The notes: generated by a model not told the origin, from the sequence alone. Shown: positions 1 to 8,473, counted from the first letter of the stretch. The stretch: DNA of 38,337 nt from JBGUVL01 sp045134375 (GCA_045134375.1 JBGUVL010000065.1:1-38337); one strand, 5' to 3'. Program-made: numbers and translations.

Positions 1-29
1 GTCTTATCAAATTCAAAGATTTTTGGATT

Positions 30-73
30 TGTCCCCCAAACTGTCCCCTAAATTTCGGGCAGTGTCCCCCAAA
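30..73. repeat. Three copies of TGTCCCCYAAA
   Basis: TGTCCCCCAAA at 30-40, TGTCCCCTAAA at 42-52 and TGTCCCCCAAA at 63-73 lie within 44 bases. Runs of GGGGACA/TGTCCCC are often seen next to IS200/REP-type transposase genes, so this may be the end of an element lying to the left of the window. No transposase frame is visible here, so that reading is inference. Confidence 0.4.
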
Positions 74-153
74 TTATTTGGTTACCCTTCTTTTTTAACG
101 ATTGGTTATGAACCATTCTTTTGAAACAACATCTTGCTTTCTCCCATCTCTTT

Positions 154-1554
154 TTATTGTGTAATCACACTCAGTTCTCGATAAGTATAAGCAATTACCC
201 CAACAGTAACCAAAAAGGTCAAAAGATCCGCGGCTGGAAAAGAATAAAGAACACCATCTAACGCAAAAAACGGTGGTAATAATAAAGCAAAACCAACGCC
301 TAATACAATTTCACGAAGTAACGATATCGTTGTAGAGGTCATTGCTTTTCCAATCGATTGAAGATAAATGAAAGTTCCCTTGTTTACGGTTGCGAAAGGG
401 AGCAAACATAGATAAACTCGAAAACAACGAATCGCAAAATCAGTATAATATTGACTTTCATTCGCAGCACCAAAAATATTGATCAAAGCCTGTGGAAATA
501 CTTCTACAATGAGTAAAGCAATCAAACCTACCAAAGCCTCCACCAACAAAAGATTAGTAAATAGCTTTTTCGCACGATCCATTCTTTGTGCACCAATATT
601 ATAGCCGACCACAGGAATACAACCAGCTGCGGTTCCCACGGAAATCGAAATGACAATTTGGAAAAACTTCATTACGATGCCAATTACAGCCATTGGAATA
701 TGCGAGTATTGCGTTTGAGAAAAAATAGGATCCAACAAAGAATAATGGCTAACCATATTATTCACAGCGGCCATCGCAAATACTAAGGAAATCTGAGAAA
801 GAAAACTCGTAATTCCCAATGGTAAATATTTTTTCATTAACTTTGGATGACAATGAAAGCTATCTTTGGTCAACTTCACCGATCGCATTTGTAATAGATA
901 TAAGAAAGAAAGGATCGCAGTAACAATCTGGCCTATTACAGTAGCAATTGCGGCTCCCATCATTCCCAAATGGAAAACATAAATAAAAAGGGAATCCAAA
1001 ATAATATTGACAAGCGCTCCCACTAAAGTAGCAGCCATCGCGTATTTCGGACTACCATCCGAACGAATAATAGGATTGATTGCCTGACCAAACATATAAA
1101 AAGGAATACCAATCGTAATCCAGAAAAAATATTCCTTTGCAAATTCATACGTCAGCGAACTCACACGTCCTCCAAATAAAGACAAAATGGGTTCCATCAA
1201 CAAAAGATAAAAAATCATAATGAAAATACTACTAATAACACAAAGAATCACAGCACTTCCAATACTATCGCTCGCTTTTTTAATCTCTTTTGCTCCTAAA
1301 TGAATACTAACAAAAGAACAACAACCATCCCCAATCATGACCGCAATTGCCAAAGCGACAATCGTCAAGGGATAGACTACGGTATTAGCAGCATTCCCAT
1401 ACGCCCCAAGATAATCAGCATTCGCAATAAAAATTTGGTCTACGATGTTATAGAGCGCTGCTACCAATAGAGAAATCACACAGGGAAGTGCATATTTTCT
1501 CATTAAAACACTAATGTTTTCGCTTTCCAGAAAAGTATTTGACTTTTCATTCAT
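154..1554 (-). CDS. MATE family efflux transporter
   Basis: Multidrug and toxin extrusion family protein of about 466 residues, probably exporting drugs or metabolites by cation antiport across the cytoplasmic membrane. About twelve hydrophobic segments in two similar halves are visible, starting with YALPCVISLLVAALYNIVDQ, the usual MATE N-terminal helix with its NIVDQIFI stretch. The ATG at 1554 was chosen because AGGAGGT lies just before it; an in-frame start at 1575 lies upstream of that site. Substrate unknown. It is preceded by a leader of about 120 bases with its own promoter and an intrinsic terminator (see entries at 1590 and 1681), so expression is probably controlled by attenuation. 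A second, unrelated-copy MATE gene lies at 32965. Confidence 0.93.
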   Translation of the reverse strand: MNEKSNTFLESENISVLMRKYALPCVISLLVAALYNIVDQIFIANADYLGAYGNAANTVVYPLTIVALAIAVMIGDGCCSFVSIHLGAKEIKKASDSIGSAVILCVISSIFIMIFYLLLMEPILSLFGGRVSSLTYEFAKEYFFWITIGIPFYMFGQAINPIIRSDGSPKYAMAATLVGALVNIILDSLFIYVFHLGMMGAAIATVIGQIVTAILSFLYLLQMRSVKLTKDSFHCHPKLMKKYLPLGITSFLSQISLVFAMAAVNNMVSHYSLLDPIFSQTQYSHIPMAVIGIVMKFFQIVISISVGTAAGCIPVVGYNIGAQRMDRAKKLFTNLLLVEALVGLIALLIVEVFPQALINIFGAANESQYYTDFAIRCFRVYLCLLPFATVNKGTFIYLQSIGKAMTSTTISLLREIVLGVGFALLLPPFFALDGVLYSFPAADLLTFLVTVGVIAYTYRELSVITQ

Positions 1555-1589
1555 TTGACTACCTCCTAATAACAAACAGATAAACTACT

Positions 1590-1623
1590 AAAAAAAAAGA
1601 TACAAAAAGGCAAGATTTGTATC
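1590..1623 (-). terminator. Intrinsic terminator inside the MATE leader
   Basis: On the minus strand GATACAAA (1623-1616) pairs with TTTGTATC (1606-1599) across a 9-base loop and is followed directly by nine T. It lies between the promoter at 1681-1710 and the MATE start codon at 1554, so it would stop transcription before the gene unless prevented. Confidence 0.75.
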
Positions 1624-1626
1624 GTA

Positions 1627-1641
1627 TCAGATAGCAAACAT
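1627..1641 (-). other. Possible four-codon leader ORF (MFAI)
   Basis: ATG TTT GCT ATC TGA ends four bases before the 5' arm of the leader terminator. A ribosome stalled here would cover that arm. The upstream AAGAAGAG is a weak, closely spaced binding site. Position supports a regulatory role, but such a short frame can arise by chance. Confidence 0.3.
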
Positions 1642-1680
1642 GCTCTTCTTGTATCGTGTCTATCAATATTTGTTTTTAAA

Positions 1681-1710
1681 AGTATAACATAAAATTCATT
1701 GAAATGACAA
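1681..1710 (-). promoter_or_regulatory. Promoter of the MATE gene
   Basis: TTGTCA (1710-1705), 18-base spacer, TATACT (1686-1681) with an extended -10 TGT immediately before it. Predicted start near 1674 gives a leader of about 120 bases. Confidence 0.65.
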
Positions 1711-1843
1711 AGGAAAACACTTAAATTTAACGCTATTTCCTGCGATTGCTATCTATTTTATCGTTATTTTTCAGTGGAATACTACAATTGAAATTTTAAA
1801 AAAATATAAAAACGAATAAAAAATATAACTACAATATCCTATT

Positions 1844-2713
1844 TTAATGATTTCTAATCTGCTTCTGATACGCTCTAGGACTTAAACCAGTTTGTTCCTT
1901 AAATACACGACTTAAATGATAAGCACTTGAATATCCTAATCGGGATGCGATGTCATTTACGCGATATTGCTGCAACAAAAGTTTTTGTGCCCATTTGATC
2001 TTATATTGTTGGAAATATTGGGTTGGTGACATTTTTACTACTTTATGAAAAGATTTATATAGATAACTTGTTGATACCCCTAACTCTTTTGCGATTTTTT
2101 CCAATTTCACTGGTTCACAAAGATTGCGTTGAACATAGCGAATCGCATCATTTACTGCGTTCACATAAGGAGAATCTACTTTCGTAAACGAATATTGAGT
2201 TGGACTACGGCGATATTGCGCTCGAATAATCTCTACTAACACACGAATTAAGCCGGAAAGGATAATCGTCGTATAACCAATTTCCGCTGCTTTCACTTCC
2301 AACAAAAGACGGTCGAACATTTCGCGAAAATCACGAAATTCATTCGGATATAATAAATTACCATTTTTGATCAGCATATCGAGAAATGGATTTTGTAAAT
2401 GATAAGGCTCAACTTCAAAATGTAAATAGTAATACGCATAATCTTCTGTTTCTACAAAGGTATTTAACGCATATGGCTCCAAAACTAAAATACTATTTTC
2501 TGGACAATCATATTGTTTGGTTCCAATCGTTGTTTGTATTTTCCCTTTCACAAAATAAAGAATGACAAAATCGTCGGAAGCATATCTCATTTTTTCGCCC
2601 TTATTGGAATCCCATAGACCAAAGGAGTTCACTTTAAAATGAAGCTGATTTAAAAAGCTACTTAATTGTTCATCACTAACGCTCTCATAACGTAATTTAC
2701 TTCTACTATTCAT
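1844..2713 (-). CDS. AraC family transcriptional regulator
   Basis: 289-residue two-domain regulator. The N-terminal half (about 40-120) looks like an AraC cupin sensor domain (FVKGKIQTTIG, ENSILVLEPYALNTF). The C-terminal 100 residues hold two helix-turn-helix motifs: KLEKIAKELGVSTSYLYKSF and VNDIASRLGYSSAYHLSRVF, ending in the family signature GLSPRAYQKQ. AraC proteins of this length in Firmicutes often control sugar uptake or utilisation genes, but no sugar gene is adjacent. It lies alone between the MATE gene and the end of the hypA operon, in the same orientation as both. Ligand and targets unknown. Confidence 0.93.
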   Translation of the reverse strand: MNSRSKLRYESVSDEQLSSFLNQLHFKVNSFGLWDSNKGEKMRYASDDFVILYFVKGKIQTTIGTKQYDCPENSILVLEPYALNTFVETEDYAYYYLHFEVEPYHLQNPFLDMLIKNGNLLYPNEFRDFREMFDRLLLEVKAAEIGYTTIILSGLIRVLVEIIRAQYRRSPTQYSFTKVDSPYVNAVNDAIRYVQRNLCEPVKLEKIAKELGVSTSYLYKSFHKVVKMSPTQYFQQYKIKWAQKLLLQQYRVNDIASRLGYSSAYHLSRVFKEQTGLSPRAYQKQIRNH

Positions 2714-2777
2714 ATCTTCTCATCCTTTTTATCATTTTATCATAAAAATATTATCACCTCATGATAGATTCCATTCA

Positions 2778-2810
2778 TAAAGAAAAAAATGGAAAATAGT
2801 TTCCATTTTT
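2778..2810 (-). terminator. Terminator of the hyp operon
   Basis: AAAAATGGAAA (2785-2795) and TTTCCATTTTT (2800-2810) form an 11-bp stem with a 4-base loop. Read on the minus strand it ends in a T-run. It lies directly after the last gene of the 8433-2820 operon and separates it from the AraC gene. Confidence 0.8.
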
Positions 2811-2819
2811 TCTCTTTTC

Positions 2820-3872
2820 TTATTTGGTAAAATCAGCACGTTCTGCACTTTCTTTATAATATTTGAAATCCGTAAAGATATCTTCTTTGTAAGGATTTTT
2901 CTTTTTCTTTAGTGAAGTTCTAATGATATAAACGAATGCGATGACATTAACAATCAAAGCCAAAGCACTGACGATTGTCATCATGGTAGGATCCGCATTG
3001 GCACTTCCTCCTGCTACGATACCATTTAAAGTTCCATCCGCATAAAGAGAAGGTAAGGTTGCCCAAGGGAAGAAACTAGTCCCATTGGATGTCGTTTCTT
3101 GGAATAATGGGAATACCTGTGCAAACATACACCAAATACATAATGTATTCGCACGATTTTGGATCCATCCACCTTTATTCCAAAGAAGAGCTGCAATCGT
3201 AGGCGCTAACAGTAAAGCAACACCACAGAACCAAGAATGGGTAGGCAAACAGTTATACGTATAGGCAAAATTCCAAATGTCATAAACGATAATATAAACC
3301 CAAATCATATCTGGCCATATCATATCTTTTCCATCTTTGGATGCATAGACCGACCACCAACCGGTCATACATGCGATATTGATTAATCCAGCAATTCCAT
3401 TTAATACATTATGCCATCCACCATATAACCATACATCTTCACTGGATAACCACCAAGAATACCAGCCATTGATGGCACTTTCAAAATCACTCGCTACCGC
3501 AATTAAAATATTAATAGCGACAATAGCAAACGGGTAAGCTTTAAACCAATGGCATCGTCCAATTCCCCACTGATATTTGATCATCATGAAACCAATACAT
3601 CCTGCCAAAGAAGCATATAATTTCGCATAATGGAACCAACCATTCATATAAACATAGGTTTGATTCTTCAACGCCCAATCCATTCCCATATGAGCGCAAA
3701 CACCGATGACAATAAAATATAATGTCAGCAATGTTGGAACGATAAAAAACATGATCATTCCACCCATTTTGGTTCTTCTCGAAAATTCATTTAACAAGAT
3801 TAACCCTAATAAAACGCCAAACATAGCAATCCATTGATAGATTGCATTGGCTCCTAATACATGAAACAGCAT
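2820..3872 (-). CDS. Polytopic membrane protein, possibly DUF5692 family
   Basis: 350 residues with about nine hydrophobic segments and very many tryptophans (for example GWYSWWLSSEDVWLYGGWHN). The C-terminus is a charged cytoplasmic tail of about 35 residues. I think it belongs to the uncharacterised family DUF5692, from memory and with moderate confidence. The start at 3872 has AAGAGGTGA in front. It is the last gene of the operon, 17 bases after hypA, followed by a clear terminator. An integral membrane partner, channel or sensor for the redox module is plausible, but no catalytic or transport motif is visible. Conserved-looking polar residues inside helices (H, D, E, C) are worth noting as possible metal or quinone ligands. 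Confidence 0.8.
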   Translation of the reverse strand: MLFHVLGANAIYQWIAMFGVLLGLILLNEFSRRTKMGGMIMFFIVPTLLTLYFIVIGVCAHMGMDWALKNQTYVYMNGWFHYAKLYASLAGCIGFMMIKYQWGIGRCHWFKAYPFAIVAINILIAVASDFESAINGWYSWWLSSEDVWLYGGWHNVLNGIAGLINIACMTGWWSVYASKDGKDMIWPDMIWVYIIVYDIWNFAYTYNCLPTHSWFCGVALLLAPTIAALLWNKGGWIQNRANTLCIWCMFAQVFPLFQETTSNGTSFFPWATLPSLYADGTLNGIVAGGSANADPTMMTIVSALALIVNVIAFVYIIRTSLKKKKNPYKEDIFTDFKYYKESAERADFTK

Positions 3873-3889
3873 ACTATCACCTCTTATTT

Positions 3890-4234
3890 CTATTCTGCTT
3901 CAATTTCTTTGATATTGCATTCATTGCCCTGCAATAAATACGTCTGATCACTGTGGCAAAAAGGACAAATTTTCCCATGTTTTACAGTCTCATAAGTGTT
4001 TTTACAATGTTCACAATACGTAATAGCAGGAATCCTTTCTATCTTTAATTCTGCTTCTTTCAATAACGGCTGTTTTTTTCGATAAAACAACCAACATTCA
4101 TCAAAATAACTAGGAATAATTCCACTAACTTCACCAATTTCTAAAGTAACGGATCCAATCTTTGTCAATTGATTCTCTTCTGCTACCTCATTCAAAGTTT
4201 TCGTGATTTGAACGATGATTCCCAATTCATGCAT
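3890..4234 (-). CDS. hypA: HypA, nickel metallochaperone
   Basis: HypA delivers Ni2+ to metalloenzyme precursors together with the GTPase HypB. The N-terminus begins MHEL, whose amine and His2 are the nickel ligands of the family. The zinc site is present as C74-x2-C77 and C90-x2-C93. Its 114 residues are the usual HypA length. The ATG lies two bases upstream of the preceding gene's stop codon region (one-base gap to 4236), indicating tight coupling. HypC, HypD, HypE and HypF, needed to build the NiFe(CN)2CO centre of hydrogenases, are absent from the window, and no hydrogenase subunit is seen. This HypA-HypB pair may therefore serve another nickel protein. Confidence 0.93.
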   Translation of the reverse strand: MHELGIIVQITKTLNEVAEENQLTKIGSVTLEIGEVSGIIPSYFDECWLFYRKKQPLLKEAELKIERIPAITYCEHCKNTYETVKHGKICPFCHSDQTYLLQGNECNIKEIEAE

Positions 4235-4235
4235 T

Positions 4236-7013
4236 CTATTTCACCCTTGTCGTTGGTTTCTTTTTGAACATAATCTTCAAACCACGTTTGGCAGCATAAG
4301 GAAGAATGTGTTTCATCTTTTCTTCCGATACTACCATTTTACTATGTTTTGGTAAATCTCGATGTAGATGAATCGCATCAAATTCACACTTGGTTGTACA
4401 AATACCGCATCCGATACATTTGTTTGGATCCACGATCGAAGCTCCACAACCCAAACAGCGTGCCGTTTCCTTTTTGACTTGTTCTTCGCTCAGAGTTTTG
4501 TGTGCATCTTGGAACGAATGACGATAATCAATGCTTTCCTCCATTCCAGCTTCCTGACGGCAGCCATTATCATAGCTTTCAATTACAATGTTATTTTTAT
4601 CCAATTCTTTGAAATCTCTACGATTTCTTCCAATCGTTAAAGAAGCATTCCAGTGCACATAGCGATGTAGTGATTCTGCTCCTTCTTTTCCTGCTGCAAT
4701 CGCGTCAATCGCAAATCTAGGGCCACTGTAAACATCACCACCAACAAAGATATCACTTTCTTCGCTTTGATAAGTTAATGCATCCGCATTGATGCAGTTT
4801 CCTCTGCCAAAGGTTACTTTGCTTCCTTTTAACAGATCACCATAATCGTTGCATTGTCCAATACTGAAAATCACATATTCACAATCCATCTGCCAAACTT
4901 CATTTTCATCATACACAGGAGCAAAGCGGCCATTTTCATCAAATACACGGATGCATTTCTTAAAGATGATTCCTTTTACCTTACCATCTTCAACAACCAC
5001 TTCTTTTGGTCCCCATCCACAGTGAATTTGAATATCCTCTTCTTTGGCTTCCATGATTTCTTCCTTGGAAGCTGGTAATTCTTTTTCTTGTTCTAATGCA
5101 AACATCGAAATGTTTTGTCCACCGATGCGGGAAGCAACACGAGCCGCATCAATCGCTACATTACCACCACCGACAACAACGACACGACCATTTAATTGGG
5201 ATATCTTATTCTCATGAACCTCTTTTAAGAAGGAAACGGCTGTCATGGTATTTTCCGCATCTTCTCCTGGAATGTTTGGCATTCTTCCTTTTTGTGCTCC
5301 AATCGCAATATAAAATGCCTGATATCCTTGGGCTCTTAATTCATCAAGTGTAATATCTTTTCCTACTTCAACGTTACATTGAATGGTAACACCTAGTTCT
5401 TTCAATACTTCGATTTCCGCTTCAATGACATCCTTTTCTAGCTTATAGGAAGGAATGCCATACATCAACATACCACCTGGTTTTTCATTCTTTTCAAAAA
5501 CGGTAGGATAATAGCCTTTGCAAGCCAAATAATAGGCACAACTTAAGCCGGCTGGTCCCGCCCCTATGATGGCAATTTTTTCTTTGAATGGACCCCGATT
5601 GCTAGGAATGATGACTTCTGGAATATAGCGAGTTTCTGCGTTTAGATCCTGTTGCGCAATAAATTTCTTAACCGCATCAATTGCGACAGCCTCATCGATC
5701 GTACCACGAGTACACGCCTCTTCACAACGTCGATTACAAATACGACCGCATACCGCAGGGAATGGATTATCTTTCTTGATCAACGCTAGGGCATCACGAT
5801 ATCTTCCTTGGGCTGCCATTTTTAAATAACCTTGGACAGCGATATGCGCTGGACAAGCAGTTTTACAAGGAGCAGTTCCACTATCATAACAATTAATTCG
5901 ATTATTGTCGCGATAATCAGGATCCCACATTTCTTTGCCCCAACGATTGTCATCCGGTAATAAATGTTTTGGATATTTCATTGGTCCATTTTTTGTACAA
6001 AGTTTCTGTCCTAACTTGACAGCACCTGCCGGACAGAATTCGACACATTTTCCACAAGCAACGCAATCCTTGCTTTCCACTCTAGCAACATAAGCACTAC
6101 GTGACATATTTGGTGTATTGAACAACTGCGAAGTACGCAGCGCATTACAAATATTGACATTACAATTACAGATGGCAATGATCTTATCTTCTCCATCCAT
6201 ATTGGTTATCTGGTGGACAAAACCATTATCTTCTGCCTTTTTTAGAATTCGCAGCACTTCTTCCTTATCCACATAATGACCACGATCCGTCTCCACTACA
6301 AAATCTGCCATATCGCCAACCGCAATACACCAATCCTCTGGATCATCCGCACAGCCTTCCTTTAATATACTTCGTCCATAACGACAGGAACAAGGACTTG
6401 CCGCATAACGTCCTTCGTATTTTTCCAACCAATGCGAAATATGTTCAATACTCTCTGAATGTGCATTGTTAGGAATGGCCTTTTCCACAGGAATGACATG
6501 CATTCCTATGCCAGCACCTCCTGGAGGAACCATAGGAGTAATTTTTTCCAACGGTAAGAATGTCATTCGTTCAAAGAAAGAAGCCATTTCTGGATGTTCT
6601 TCCAAATCCCGCATTCTCATATTTGAATATTCCGCACTTCCCATAACAAAAACAGGAAGTACATACAAACGTTCATGGGTATCCTTCGTATAAGCAAATT
6701 CTAGAACACCTGCATAGCCCATTTGAAACAACAAAGGTTCCAATTCCTTCTTATCATAACCACTCATCTGTGCCATCTGATCTAATGTATATGGCGTACG
6801 AAGCTTCATCTTTAACGCGATTTCAGCCATTTCATCCGTAATCATTGCCGCCAATCCATAATACTCTGGATCTTGTGCGGTTACCTTCACTCCTACACGA
6901 TCGGTAATTTTTTGTCCTAATTTAATAATCGGTTCTCTTACTTTTTCTGGATGCGAGTCATAAGCCGACATCCCGCCAGCCCCTATGATTCTAGGTTGCC
7001 TTTTTTCTTCCAT
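4236..7013 (-). CDS. Multi-FeS FAD/NAD(P)-dependent oxidoreductase, GltD-like core
   Basis: About 925 residues, likely moving electrons between NAD(P)H and iron-sulfur centres. Domains, numbered from the start at 7013: a winged-helix-like segment (about 50-105, YTLDQMAQMSGYDKKEL); a Cys group C208, C210, C221, C229; C283, C285, C289; a ferredoxin motif CVACGKCVEFCP (317-328); a GltD-type N-terminal FeS domain (CKTACPAHIAVQGYL and CGRICNRRCEEAC, about 383-435); an FAD Rossmann fold GAGPAG (about 484-489); an NAD(P) Rossmann fold GGGNVA (about 615); and a C-terminal two-cluster ferredoxin (C853 to C876). The start at 7013 follows AAGGAAGGGTG; the longer frame to 7058 overlaps hypB. The core resembles glutamate synthase small subunit and NfnB/SudA flavoproteins, but no glutamate synthase large subunit is here. 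Substrate unknown. Confidence 0.85.
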   Translation of the reverse strand: MEEKRQPRIIGAGGMSAYDSHPEKVREPIIKLGQKITDRVGVKVTAQDPEYYGLAAMITDEMAEIALKMKLRTPYTLDQMAQMSGYDKKELEPLLFQMGYAGVLEFAYTKDTHERLYVLPVFVMGSAEYSNMRMRDLEEHPEMASFFERMTFLPLEKITPMVPPGGAGIGMHVIPVEKAIPNNAHSESIEHISHWLEKYEGRYAASPCSCRYGRSILKEGCADDPEDWCIAVGDMADFVVETDRGHYVDKEEVLRILKKAEDNGFVHQITNMDGEDKIIAICNCNVNICNALRTSQLFNTPNMSRSAYVARVESKDCVACGKCVEFCPAGAVKLGQKLCTKNGPMKYPKHLLPDDNRWGKEMWDPDYRDNNRINCYDSGTAPCKTACPAHIAVQGYLKMAAQGRYRDALALIKKDNPFPAVCGRICNRRCEEACTRGTIDEAVAIDAVKKFIAQQDLNAETRYIPEVIIPSNRGPFKEKIAIIGAGPAGLSCAYYLACKGYYPTVFEKNEKPGGMLMYGIPSYKLEKDVIEAEIEVLKELGVTIQCNVEVGKDITLDELRAQGYQAFYIAIGAQKGRMPNIPGEDAENTMTAVSFLKEVHENKISQLNGRVVVVGGGNVAIDAARVASRIGGQNISMFALEQEKELPASKEEIMEAKEEDIQIHCGWGPKEVVVEDGKVKGIIFKKCIRVFDENGRFAPVYDENEVWQMDCEYVIFSIGQCNDYGDLLKGSKVTFGRGNCINADALTYQSEESDIFVGGDVYSGPRFAIDAIAAGKEGAESLHRYVHWNASLTIGRNRRDFKELDKNNIVIESYDNGCRQEAGMEESIDYRHSFQDAHKTLSEEQVKKETARCLGCGASIVDPNKCIGCGICTTKCEFDAIHLHRDLPKHSKMVVSEEKMKHILPYAAKRGLKIMFKKKPTTRVK

Positions 7014-7029
7014 AGTTTCACCCTTCCTT

Positions 7030-7695
7030 TTATGGTTTTTTCCATGCGGAAACTTCATCCCTCAGCCATTGGTACCAAAGTTCCATTCCTTCTCCTGTTT
7101 TTGCACAGATTGGAATCACTTTTGCTTTCGGATTACGCATGTGAATATATTTTTTACATTGTTCAAGATCAAAATCAAAATACGCTAATACATCGATTTT
7201 ATTAATTAACACAACATCACAGATAGAAAACATCAATGGATATTTCAATGGTTTATCATCGCCTTCAGGAACGCTCAAGATCATCGCGTTTTTGACTGCC
7301 CCAGTATCAAATTCAGCGGGACAAACAAGATTTCCAACATTTTCTAAAATCGCTAGATCCAACTCATTCACCCCTAGTTCTTCCATCCCTTGCCGTGTCA
7401 TATCGGCATCTAAATGGCACATACCTCCGGTATGAAGCTGAATCGTTTTAACCCCTAACGCTGCAATGGTCTGTGCATCGACATCACTATCGATATCGGC
7501 TTCCATAACGCCAATCTTCATATCCTCTTTCAGCGCTTGGATCGTTTTTGTCAGTGTTGTTGTTTTCCCACTTCCCGGAGAAGACATCAAGTTCAACAGA
7601 AAAATCTGCTTTTCTTTTAATTCTTTTCGCAAGCCATCTGCTTCACGATCGTTACTTTCAAACACACGCTGTTTGATTTCATACACTTTATACAT
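7030..7695 (-). CDS. hypB: HypB, nickel-inserting GTPase
   Basis: SIMIBI-class GTPase that powers nickel insertion with HypA. Visible: P-loop SSPGSGKTTTL (about 38-48), ADIDSDVD (67-73), the nucleotide-gated metal site C93-H94 in GGMCHLDAD, the conserved ENVGNLVCPAEFD (C125), and the guanine-specificity motif NKID (165-168). The N-terminal CXXCGC site and His-rich stretch of some HypB proteins are missing, so it is not a nickel storage form. GGGGGAC precedes the ATG at 7695. It follows the 104-residue membrane protein by 13 bases and precedes the oxidoreductase by 16, clearly in one operon. Confidence 0.93.
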   Translation of the reverse strand: MYKVYEIKQRVFESNDREADGLRKELKEKQIFLLNLMSSPGSGKTTTLTKTIQALKEDMKIGVMEADIDSDVDAQTIAALGVKTIQLHTGGMCHLDADMTRQGMEELGVNELDLAILENVGNLVCPAEFDTGAVKNAMILSVPEGDDKPLKYPLMFSICDVVLINKIDVLAYFDFDLEQCKKYIHMRNPKAKVIPICAKTGEGMELWYQWLRDEVSAWKKP

Positions 7696-7708
7696 ATTAT
7701 GTCCCCCA

Positions 7709-8023
7709 CTATTCTTTCTTTAAAAGCATTGCTTTCATTTTTCCTTCTGGATCGCAAAGAAATAATTGTACCAACCAGATAAGCAGTCCCAATACAACCG
7801 CTGATATTCCCAACATAGCATCATTCATCGCACTTTCACTTAATGCTTCAAAATAAATAGGTCCTACTTCTAAATAAGCAAAAACGGCATCGACCATCCA
7901 CATGAAACTAGCCCCCCAGTACAAGTAGCACAAAGTAGAAAGTTTCATATTATCTTTTGGCAGGTTATGATACCACACTAGTGTAACTAGAATCGCTGCC
8001 AACAAAGCAATCAGTAATGTCAT
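7709..8023 (-). CDS. Small membrane protein of the hyp operon
   Basis: 104 residues with three hydrophobic stretches: an N-terminal helix (about 1-18, LLIALLAAILVTLVW), a middle one (about 32-50, CYLYWGASFMWMVDAVFAYL) and a C-terminal one (about 70-90, LGISAVVLGLLIWLVQLFL). I do not recognise the family. The start codon overlaps the stop of the preceding gene as ATGA, so the two are translationally coupled and probably form a complex. The middle helix has acidic residues (D, E) near its ends. Together with the preceding gene it may form a small membrane module that anchors the soluble oxidoreductase; this is inference from order only. Confidence 0.75.
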   Translation of the reverse strand: MTLLIALLAAILVTLVWYHNLPKDNMKLSTLCYLYWGASFMWMVDAVFAYLEVGPIYFEALSESAMNDAMLGISAVVLGLLIWLVQLFLCDPEGKMKAMLLKKE

Positions 8024-8433
8024 TTCGTTGTCTCACTTTCCATTGTTTTTTGATGCGAATGCACACGCGATTCCCAGGCGCAGGATACCATCACCATAAC
8101 AACCCAAATACTAGTAATAAAAACGGACATTGCACTTCCTACTCTTACCATTTCATTCAACATCACTTGCGTATCCTCTGCCGTATACGCTGCCGTTAAA
8201 AATGGAAAATAAGGAACGATTTCCCCATGCCATAAATGTTCGAATGCAAGTAAGGCACATCCTCCCCATAATAAACCAGTGAGCCACTTGCGCTTCTGCA
8301 CTATTTTCGCAAATTTGCTGGTATAACCAGAATCCGGATCATATCTCCCAGTCTTTTTATAATGATTTTCTACTACCTTGGAAAGCAAAGTTACTACCAC
8401 CGCTTCTCCCCCTGGTACTATAAAACAAGCCAT
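8020..8433 (-). CDS. First gene of the hyp operon, small membrane protein
   Basis: 137 residues from the ATG at 8433, which follows AAGGAGGA; the longer frame to 8526 runs across the promoter and is not used. The N-terminus MACFIVPGGEAVVVTLLSKV looks like a short hydrophobic or amphipathic segment with a striking PGGEA turn. Two hydrophobic helices follow (about 50-75, containing LLAFEHLWHGE, and about 95-120). The E-H-x2-H-x-E cluster in the first helix could bind metal or haem; this is a guess from residue type. Family not recognised. It overlaps the next gene by four bases. Confidence 0.75.
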   Translation of the reverse strand: MACFIVPGGEAVVVTLLSKVVENHYKKTGRYDPDSGYTSKFAKIVQKRKWLTGLLWGGCALLAFEHLWHGEIVPYFPFLTAAYTAEDTQVMLNEMVRVGSAMSVFITSIWVVMVMVSCAWESRVHSHQKTMESETTK

Positions 8434-8473
8434 CTTTTTTTCCTCCTTTATTAATGCTTTTTTCCTTACTTTA

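Noticed and set aside
76..130. Hairpin-like ATTGGTT/AACCATT near 105-121 as a terminator
   Set aside because: The stem has a mismatch and no T-run on the strand needed for the MATE gene.
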